DNA from: Tipula vernalis
Taxonomy: Eukaryota > Arthropoda > Insecta > Diptera > Tipulidae
Reading direction: 5' to 3'
NCBI GenBank assembly: GCA_958295665.1
Contig: OY282560.1
Coordinates: forward strand, 54,808,333-54,872,332
DNA length: 64,000 nucleotides
Below the pieces are notes generated by a model. That model made no database searches. It was not told the origin of the DNA and saw only the letters and a program-made list of their open reading frames with translations. Shown here piece after piece: positions 56,340 to 64,000 of the stretch (position 1 is its first letter; every line of letters starts with the position of its first letter). The position numbers were made by a program, and so were the translations under genes.

Positions 56340-59300
56340 TGTCGAACTAAATGCACAAATAGATACGGGTGCTCAGGTTAATATATTATCAGTGAATATG
56401 TTAAGTAAAATAAATTTGTCGCACAATATTATTAAAAAGTCAGTTATTAAACTTTCGACTCTTACAAATGAGAATGTAAATGTATTAGGGGAATGTCATT
56501 TGAATTGTATCGTTCATAATCGTTCTAATCTGATAAAATTTATAATCGTCAATTCTGAATGTCAAACTATTTTGGGTCTAAAAGCAAGCGTTGAGTTGGG
56601 TTTGATTGCCAAAACATTGTTCATTAATGAAACAGAAGAGACAAAAACAAATCGAGATATCGAATCAGTTGGTTTGGGTTTGAATATAGAAGAATTTGTG
56701 GCTAGCAATAAATATTTGTTTGAGGGTCTTGGAACTTTGCCTGTTGAAGCAAAAATAGTGGTCGATCCATCTGTTCCACCGGTAATAGAGCCACCACGTC
56801 GAATTCCTTTCAACCTACAAGAATCTCTTAAGTACGAATTGGACTCAATGTGTCAAAACAACGTAATAACAAAGGTTTCAGAACCAACTAAATGGGTAAA
56901 TTCGATTGTGTTAGTTTGTAAACCAAATAACAAAATAAGAATTTGTTTAGATCCCAGAAATTTAAATAAAGCGATACTTCGTTCGCATTATCCAATACCT
57001 GATGTTGAAACAATTCGTAGTCAATTGAACGGTGCAAAAATATTTTCGTCACTAGATGCCTTTTAAGGATTTTGGATGGTTCCATTGGATGATGAAAGTT
57101 CACATTTGTGTACTTTCAACACACCATTTGGGAGATACAGGTTTTTAAAACTTCCATATGGCATTAGTTCAGCACCGGAAATTTTCCACAGAATAATGTG
57201 TGAAATATTTGGGGATCTTCCAGGTACTGTCATATATATAGATGATATTCTGGTTTTTGGGAAGAACCATACAGAACATTATAATAACCTAGTAAGGGTA
57301 TTTGAAAAAGCTAAATCAGTTGGTTTAAAATTTAACAAAATGAAATGCAAATTCGGGCAATCAGAAATTTCGTATATAGGACATATATTTAATGATCAAG
57401 GTATGTCAGCAGATCCCTCGAAAATTGAAGCAATTGTTAAAATTCCAAGTCCGAACAACAAAAAGATTTACAAACATTTTTAGGCATGGTTAATTATTTA
57501 GGAACGTTCATCAATAATTTATCAGAAAAAACGAAGGATTTACGTCAGTTACTAACTAAAAACACAGAGTTCATCTGGGATGAAAATTATCAACAGTCGT
57601 TTGATAATCTTAAACGAGATATAGCTAGTGTACCGACATTATCTTATTATAATCCGACTAAACCTATCGTCTTTCGGTCGATGCTTTACAATTTGCTTTA
57701 GGCGCGGTTATTTTGCAAGAAAATAAACCTCTTGCTTTCTCCTCCAAGTCGCTAACGGAAACACAACAACGATATGCTCAAATTGAAAAAGAGTTATTGG
57801 CCATAGTTTTCGGATGCGAGAATTTTCACCAATACCTGTATGGTCAAATAGTTCAAGTAGAAACAGATCATCAACCGTTAGTAACTCTTTTTAAAAAATC
57901 ATTGCATCAAGTACCGATTAGATTACAGCGTATGATGCTAAGAATACAAAAGTACGACTTAAATGTAATTTATAAGCCTGGAAAATCATTAGTCATAGCA
58001 GACACTCTATCAAGACTAGCACTTAAAAATTCTGAGAATAATGATTTGGATGATGACTTGCGAATGTCTATAAATGTTGTTAATGACTCGTCGTTATCTG
58101 AAAATCAAATGAGTCAATTAAAGGACGCAACAACAAAGGACATTATATTGCAAATACTTATAAAATATTGCAACGAAGGTTGGCCGGAAACAAAAAATCA
58201 AGTCACTGAAGGTGTAAAACCTTACTTTAATATTAGAAACGAAATTAGCATACTAGATAATTTAGTTCTAAAAGGACAAAATATTATTATACCCAATAGT
58301 CTTCGTAGGGAAATGCTAGAAAAAATTCATGAAAGTCATTTAGGTGTAGAAAAATGTATTCGGTTGGCTAGAGAATTAATATATTGGCCAAACATGTCTA
58401 ATGACATAAAGAATTTGATTCAGACATGTGATGTTTGCATGAAATATTCTGCCAACAATACGAAACAAACACTAATACCTCATGACGTACCAAATTTACC
58501 ATTTTCGAAAGTTGGAGTTGATTTTTTTTTCGTTTAAGTCGAGAACGTATTTAATCTTGATAGATTATTTTTCAAAATATGTCGAAATAGCTCAATTAAC
58601 ATCAGGGTATTCAACAAATCAAGTTATTGTTCAATTAAAATCAATTTTCGCTCGTCATGGTATTCCGGAAAAACTAATTTCAGATAATGGACCACCATTT
58701 AATTCAGAACAATTACAGTTGTTTTTTCAAAATTGGGGTATTACCCACAGAACATCCAGTCCACACCATCCTAAATCAAACGGTTTAGTTGAAAATTCGG
58801 TTAAAACCATAAAAAATATTTTGTGTAAAAGCGAGGAAGAAGGAAGTGATCCTTATATAAGTCTGTTACATTTCCGTACAACACCCAAAAACAATTTATA
58901 CTCACCGGCTGAACTGTTGATGTCTAGAAGACTGAGAACAAAATTGCCTATGCATTCTGATAAACTGAAACCTAAATTAATTGATATAGATAAATACGAA
59001 TAATGTATTGGAGACAATCAAAATAAAATGAAATTCTATCATGATAAGAATGTGAAAAATACATTATCAAACTTAGATAATGGTCAATTAGTTTACTTTA
59101 AGAAAGATCCAAAATCGTTATGGATGAAAGGAAAGATAGTAGAAGTTTTAAAAGATCTACCTCGATCTTATAAGATACTTTCGGAAGATAACCTTATTTA
59201 CAGACGTAATAGATTTTTGATAAAAGAACGATTGGGAATGGAAAGAAACAGTTCAGATAAAATTACAGAGAATCTTGAACAATTTGAAACTAAAAGAAAC

Positions 59301-59375
59301 AGTACTATTAAAAATGATAATATAAGAATGAAACCGAAAAGAAATATTAAAAAGCCTTGTAAGCTGAATCTTTAA
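56335..59375 (+). pseudogene. Nested element pol: protease, RT, RNase H, integrase
   Basis: Protease starts near 56340 with QIDTGAQVNILS (DTGA active site). RT: VVDPSVPPVIEPPRRIPF, NKIRICLDPRNLNKAI, FGRYRFLKLPYGISSAPE, and the YIDD box at 57235-57246. RNase H has LTETQQRYAQIEKELLAIVF and VETDHQPLVTLF. Integrase: HESHLGVEKCIRLARELIYW and CDVCMKYS (zinc motif), ILIDYFSKYVEI (Asp), ISDNGPPFNS (Asp), SNGLVENSVK (Glu). The C-terminal part (59028-59375) is basic. Breaks: in-frame TAA at 57064-57066 and 59001-59003; frame changes near 57450-57480, 57670 and 58510-58530. All catalytic motifs are still readable. Confidence 0.9.
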
Positions 59376-59521
59376 TTATTAACTAAGTATTCATGTAAAT
59401 TAAAGATTTATTTTAATTTTAAATTTATTTTAATAATTTATATTATTTATGAATTAATTAGAAATGTTATATTTTTAAATTTAAATTGAACTCAAAATAT
59501 GAAACATAAAAATAAAAAATT

Positions 59522-59543
59522 AAAAAAAAAAAAAAAAAGGACA
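59522..59543 (+). other. Polypurine tract before the 3' LTR
   Basis: A long A run ending AAGGACA immediately precedes the 3' LTR. Purine tracts here prime plus-strand DNA synthesis. Confidence 0.75.
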
Positions 59544-59787
59544 TGTTACATATTCTATATATATATAATTTGAATAAAATGTTTTGTTATAAGTATATTT
59601 ATAATAATGAAATCTAGATGTCACTAGTAACTGGAATTTGTAATGCATACGTGATGTAACACTAAAAAATATATATTTTGTTAGCTGACGTACTTCCGGC
59701 ATGTTGAATAAATGAACCAAACTGAATGAACGTGTTTTAATTAAAATACTTAAACATCCAATTAAATATAAATGGAAAATAATAACA
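59544..59787 (+). repeat. 3' LTR of the nested element
   Basis: 244 bp, TGTTACATATTC to AATAACA, almost identical to the 5' LTR. Confidence 0.95.
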
Positions 59788-59792
59788 CTTGG
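59788..59792 (+). repeat. Right 5-bp target duplication of the nested LTR element
   Basis: CTTGG, identical to 54995-54999; BEL/Pao sequence resumes directly afterwards. Confidence 0.9.
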
Positions 59793-60048
59793 AGTTCACT
59801 ATTTCCCCAAAAAAATATCTAAATGGTTTGACCCCACTACCGTATTAGTTTGGTTGGAAAATCCTCCGAGAAAGGGAAATATATTCGTACTCAACCGGTT
59901 TACTGAAATACTAGAGTCTACTAATGTCCAGCAATGGTTCTACGTTCCATTTAAACAAAATCTGGCAGACGTCGCTTCTCGTGTTGTTACCCCTGACGAA
60001 CTTCTAAACGACGATATGTGGTGGAATGGGCCAGCACTTGTGTTTTGA
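59793..60048 (+). pseudogene. BEL/Pao RNase H C-terminal end
   Basis: Continues the BEL/Pao frame after the nested element. VLVWLENPPRKGNIFVLNR, then WFYVPFKQNLADVASRVV and DDMWWNGPALV are the typical BEL/Pao RNase H end (the VPxxxNxADxxSR and LWWxGP motifs). A stop follows at 60046 and integrase does not. Confidence 0.85.
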
Positions 60049-62515
60049 AGAAGTTTGTGATAAATTATTGTATATCTGTGATTCGGAATTGAATAATTTT
60101 ACGATCCACCGAATATAATTGTTCCACAAATTATAAAAATAAAACTAATTAAATTAATTGCCCGAATCTATAATTTGACCTCCTATTGGGACTTGAATAC
60201 AAAATTGATTACGTACATACGTTTCTGGTTATTTCACAAGTACAATATTTTCAATTTCTCTCCAATCGATGAGACGTAAACGAAGTACAAATAATGATTT
60301 TACCTTTCCAAAAATCAAATCCCAATTGATTGACAATTGATTTACATACAAAGACTATGAAACAAAGAGAGCGGCGCAGCACAATCAATGTACATGAAAT
60401 AATTCAATGTAAGTAGAGTTGCTTTGATGCCGCAGGTGGTTATTAATAAATTACCTTTTTGATTTTTGTTCACATGAAATGCGTTTACGAGAAGTCTTCG
60501 AACGAAAGGGTACAGAAACGTTTATTGAGAATATATTTGAATATTCTTGTTGACAAAATAACTTTGAGCTTCTTGCCGTATTTTGCTACAAATTTTGCCA
60601 CCCAAGAGTTATATCATCATAACTTTATACAGATAATTATTCAACTTTATACTCACACGAATGATTGTCAAAATTATAATTTTTTTTGGTTGCACCGTGT
60701 GTGGTTATTCACGGTAATAATTTTAGTTATACGTTCCTGTCTGTTTGTATAATATTATTTAAATATTTTATATGAAGAATAAAAGTAACAACAACAAAAA
60801 AAAAACATATTTATGATTGATCATTATGATTCGTTAGGATAACATAGAAACTTCACAATAAAGTAGTTTTGGTCGTTCTATATCAATGATCACAATCTAT
60901 TACGACGACTGTGTTTTATTGACATTTCTGATACTATATACGATGTTTATTTTTACTAACAAAGGTGATGACGCAAATCAAGAACTGTGGTTACAATTTT
61001 TCTGTTAAACTGAAATATTTTATAATGATATACTTCACATCAATGAAATGGTTTTGAATTAGTCGACACTCAACCAGCAAAAAAAATCTCTTGAATTAAA
61101 TTAAAATAACGATGATTAAATTATTAAACATTGAAATTTGTGTACAACAGCAATGTGGCAAATAATTATTTAATTTATAATTTTTAAGTCCCAAATTGGT
61201 CATATTTACTTAAGTATTATTTCTTTATTAGCGTTAAGTAATTATATACCTTTTAATGCGTTTTAAGTGATTTTGTGTACGGCGTTGGAGAGGGATCTAC
61301 AAATTTAATGCGTTCACCAACTTATATTTTGCAAAAGGTAAAATCTCTTGAAAAATTACAGCAGTAATTGAATGAATAAATAGATAATTTTTTTATAATA
61401 ATAGTAATTACATTTTTGTACGTACAAATTGAATTTGTCTGCCAATTCAATCTGTATCATGGAATGCTAAGAGTCTGCTATTCAGATATTCAAATATTTT
61501 ATAGAACAAAACCAACTGGTTGGATAATAAAATCTTTCCACTCCAACTCGGGGTCATAGTTCTGTTCTTCGCTATCACGGTGATAGTATCATAAACAAAC
61601 CAATTCATACAGTAATTTATGCTACTTGTTGTCAAATAACATTGTATATTAAAAACAGCTATTTGAGGACTAAGATTTGAAATAATTGATAGGCATATAC
61701 GTGAACAATTTTGCAGCAGTAAGGTGAGGCTTAACACTTTTTCGCAAAGTATGTCATCAGTTAAATACTTTCACAATCTAATGCTACTGTACATTAAATA
61801 ATAATAAAATGCTTTTGCACCTTCATTTATAGCGCATAAACAAAAACAGTTAACCAAAAATGATAAATGATTACAAGAAATTAAATCAAAATGGATAAAT
61901 AGTTTCTATTTTGCAGATATTTTTATGTGTACATAAAATTTTAATCTCAGTGTGGTAACCTTTAACATAGAACAATAAAAACGAAGAAGTCTTGTGTTCT
62001 GTTGTCTTTTTATAAATCATTCAATAATAAAAAGATAATTAATCAAATTTCTTCTCATTACTCATCCGCGCAACCAAATCATCTTTAATTCGCGTCATAT
62101 ATAAACCAGATATATGTACAATGCAAACATATTCGGTTGCTTGCAGACAAGTTAAGTAGGAAAATGAATTTTTTTTTGTGTTATACCACCTGACACCAGA
62201 CGCCAAATTGTTCTTTCTCTTTGTTGTTTTATTTCAATTCGAAAAAATAATTCGCGACTTGTTTCTCTCATGGAAATACAGCTAATAATGTTACGTAATT
62301 AATTAATTAATCAAAAAAATCCAGCCTCAGACATTTTGTACAAAAGTAAAAATATACGCCCTCTTTTAAGCAAAACCAAATATTTCAGCACTTAGCAGAT
62401 ACACTTTGTAGTAAATGTAGTTCATATGCCTTAACAGAGATGTCACCATATCGGCATATTATAAACACATTTGTTTTGATTGCATAAAACAACCAAATGT
62501 ATATTAACTCGAATA
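60049..62515. other. No gene; AT-rich
   Basis: About 2.5 kb of AT-rich sequence with no recognised coding or RNA gene. The longest open frames (60459-60752 and 61737-61447) have no identifiable motif and look like chance frames. Confidence 0.5.
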
Positions 62516-62840
62516 TGATGAGATAGCCGAGGTAGTAAGGTTATGGAGTGAAGTGAAGAAGGTCTGGAGTTCGAATCCAAGAAAAAGCCAACGAAACAAT
62601 TTGTTTTTAGATGAAAAATTGTGAATTAATCAGAGAAGATTTTCGGGATCGAAGATCGCAATAAAAAAAAATTTGGTAAAATTAGTGGAAATAAAAAAAA
62701 ATCAAATTTTTGCTTAAAAAAAAAAATAATAAAGTCGGAAGTTTCAAGAATCGAACTCCAGACCTTTCACACATCAGTCTTTCAGCTTAACACCCAACCA
62801 CTCTTCTCTGTATATCTATCACTCAGTTTTTCGTTTAAAT
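62516..62840. repeat. Facing pair of tRNA-like (SINE-type) heads forming an inverted repeat
   Basis: The left head (+) has TAGCCGAGG at 62524 (box A-like) and GAGTTCGAATCC at 62567-62578 (box B), about 44 bp apart. The right head (-) has GAGTTCGATTC at about 62759-62749 with a GTGGTTGGGTG box A-like segment upstream. AGGTCTGGAGTTCGA is identical in both. About 160 bp of A/T-rich sequence separates them. tRNA-derived SINEs use these boxes as internal RNA polymerase III promoters. Neither head has a canonical tRNA fold by eye, so these are not called as tRNA genes. Confidence 0.6.
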
Positions 62841-62859
62841 ATACTGATAAATTCGGACT

Positions 62860-63084
62860 TTGCGAAAAATCGCATAAACATTTTTGTTATTTTACCAGGC
62901 GAACAGAATTTAAAAAACAACATAATTGTCAGCAACGTGACATTATTTTGTATCAAAGCGTGCCACTTCAAGTTATGTGACACTTGAACATACAAAATAA
63001 AGTCATATTGCTGACATTTCTACCTTCTTGTAATTTCTGTTCGCCTATTAAAATGACAAAATTTTTTTGCGATTTTTGATGATA
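62860..63084. repeat. Palindromic MITE-like element
   Basis: AAAAATCGCATAAAC with CCAGGCGAACAGAATTT on the left is answered by AATTTCTGTTCGCC and TTTTGCGATTTTT on the right. Inner arms continue with ACAAAATAAAGTCATATTGC against GCAACGTGACATTATTTTGT. Near-complete palindrome of about 220 bp. Confidence 0.75.
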
Positions 63085-63117
63085 CAAAAAAAAAAAAAAT
63101 TTAAATTTCTGCTCACC

Positions 63118-63398
63118 TGGTAAATAAAAATTAACATTTTTTAATTAAAAGGGCAATCATAACTCAATAACAACCACCCAAATAGAAAATTTGGAGCTTT
63201 TTATTACAAACAAAAATTCCTCCAGCTGCGAGTATCGATCTCGAGACCTCAATCGTTTTAATCTGCTCGCTTATGGTAAGAGTTCGATCCTCGCGGCTGA
63301 AGGATTTCTTTTTTGTAATAAAAAGCTTCAAATTTTCTATATGGGTGGTTGCTGATGATTGCCTTTTTAATTAAAAAAAGTTAATTATTACTTACCAG
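63118..63398. repeat. Long palindrome whose arms end in box B-like sequences
   Basis: Arms of about 120 bp: left TGGTAAATAAAAATTAAC, GGGCAATCAT, CAACCACCCAAATAGAAAA, GAGCTTTTTATTACAAA; right the inverse. Inner ends are GAGTATCGATCTCG (left) and GAGTTCGATCCTCG (right, a good box B), about 40 bp apart. No coding capacity. Same general plan as the facing heads at 62516-62840. Confidence 0.8.
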
Positions 63399-63399
63399 G

Positions 63400-63570
63400 G
63401 CCCTATTGCACCAACTACTTATCACTTATTACTTATCAACTTATCATAAGTTAGTTTTTTTGATAATGATAAGTGATAAGTGTTTCACCAAAAACAACAA
63501 AATCTCACTCACTTATCAATTTGAAAACTTATCAAATTTTGATAATGATAAGTGATAAGCATTGCACATC
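63400..63570. repeat. Palindromic MITE-like element with CTTATCACTTAT motifs
   Basis: The left end ATTGCACCAACTACTTATC is the approximate inverse of the right end GATAAGCATTGCACA. TGATAATGATAAGTGATAAG occurs directly twice (63471 and 63540), and inverse copies CTTATCACTTAT lie in the left part. It borders the preceding palindrome without a gap. Confidence 0.75.
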
Positions 63571-63598
63571 GATTTATTTTGGCTCTCCAGATTGCAGT

Positions 63599-64000
63599 TT
63601 AAGCTGATTTAGCTAAATCATCCCCAGTTGAGGAATTGAATTCAATTACACTTGCTTCGGCAGCACATCTTGCCTCGGAATCAGCCGCTTCGTTACCTGT
63701 TATTCCTACATGTCCGGGTACCCACCCGAGTGAAATATCCTTTGTCGAACCTATTAATAAATCCCTGATTTCGCGTACGATTGGATTTTTGATCCGTTTG
63801 GTTTTTAGAGCTTCCAATATAGCCGGTGAGTCCGTACAAATCCATTGCGACCTAGCAGGATGAACCCTGGCTATCTTGATAGCCTCGCGCAGAGCCCCGG
63901 CTTCCAAAGACATTGTTGACCAGTCATTACTCGTTCTTACCTTCTTTGGAGCTAATACCGTATCGGTAACGGCAAATCCGGCTCCCTCTTCCGATTTTGA
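63599..64000 (-). pseudogene. RNase H domain of a LINE, open to the right edge
   Basis: The minus-strand frame is open from the window end: GAGFAVTDTVLAPKK, MSLEAGALREAI (catalytic Glu), WICTDSPAILEAL (Asp), LGWVPGHVGITGNEAADSEA (His and final Asp). This is a non-LTR retrotransposon-type RNase H; the first Asp would lie beyond the window. The ATG at 63913 is internal to the domain and is not the true start. The frame stops at 63601 soon after the domain, without the CCHC tail, so the copy is probably truncated. It is clearly different from the LINE A-D RNase H. A domesticated RNase H cannot be excluded. Confidence 0.75.

Larger units (their letters stand above)
55000..59787 (+). mobile_element. 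Complete mag-like Ty3/gypsy LTR retrotransposon, 4,788 bp, nested in BEL/Pao
   Basis: Two LTRs (55000-55244 and 59544-59787) starting TGTTACATATT and ending AATAACA, a tRNA-Leu-type primer-binding site, gag with two Cys/His knuckles, pol with protease, RT, RNase H and integrase, and a polypurine tract. The LTRs differ by one substitution and one A-indel by eye, so insertion is recent. Yet the coding region has three in-frame stops and several frameshifts. Gag and the protease type resemble the mag lineage; no env-like gene follows integrase. Confidence 0.93.
52660..60048 (+). mobile_element. BEL/Pao element, decayed, split by the nested LTR retrotransposon
   Basis: Gag-like, protease and RT segments at 52660-54999 and an RNase H end at 59793-60048 are the two halves of one plus-strand element. 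The 5-bp duplication CTTGG on both sides of 55000-59787 shows the break is a clean later insertion. Most frames carry stops. Integrase is missing after 60048, and no LTRs were found. Confidence 0.85.

Noticed and set aside
47801..60048. An env-like gene making one of the gypsy elements an errantivirus
   Set aside because: After integrase neither gypsy D nor the nested element has a frame with signal peptide, cleavage site and membrane anchor.
62516..62590. A tRNA gene
   Set aside because: Box A and box B are present but no acceptor or anticodon stem could be paired by eye; better explained as a SINE-type head.

Overview
The window is a transposon graveyard from an animal genome, most likely an arthropod and probably an insect. 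The evidence is the element mix: BEL/Pao, several Ty3/gypsy lineages, RNase H-bearing non-LTR elements with a DUF4780-type ORF1, an R1-clade fragment, Helitron pieces, and a multi-copy orphan family I know from arthropod genomes. It is AT-rich with many A/T homopolymers. I found no intact host gene, no tRNA or rRNA gene and no CRISPR. Species cannot be fixed from this sequence.

Layout. 1-3263 (-): decayed orphan-family gene running off the left edge, with a perfect histone-type stem-loop sequence beside its first block. 4300-11430 (+): LINE copy A, bounded by a 13-bp target-site duplication, whose RT core is replaced by a gypsy piece (6921-9764). 11535-11930 (-): BEL/Pao RT relic. 12054-12410: relic of a LINE 5' UTR. 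13908-14626 (-): Helitron end with PIF1 helicase. 14693-15310 (+): R1-clade 3' end inside an (ACAY)n microsatellite. 15434-20851 (-): LINE copy B. 22.7-23.6 kb: small palindromes and quasi-repeats. 23566-23970 (+): Helitron Rep fragment. 24567-26282: 169-bp satellite array fused to LINE copy D (26283-30556, -). 30558-31455 (+): BEL integrase relic. 33876-37589 (+): gypsy B. 38618-41978 (-): LINE copy C. 41979-44487 (+): gypsy C. 47801-52468 (-): gypsy D. 52660-60048 (+): BEL/Pao element split by a complete LTR retrotransposon (55000-59787, mag-like, two LTRs, 5-bp TSD). 62.5-63.6 kb: four back-to-back palindromes, some with tRNA-like box B. 63599-64000 (-): RNase H at the right edge.

How the parts relate. 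Four LINE copies (A-D) are one family in at least three age classes. Where the 3' end survives (A, B, C) it is a (CCTAA)n tract, the complement of the insect telomere repeat TTAGG. Three gypsy copies (A, B, C) share a gag type and all lack the protease-RT core. Nesting gives a relative order: the mag-like element entered after the BEL/Pao copy, and the gypsy A piece arrived after LINE A. The density of nested relics in both orientations plus a nucleosome-length satellite suggests pericentromeric or other heterochromatin, possibly a piRNA-producing locus; that last point is inference.
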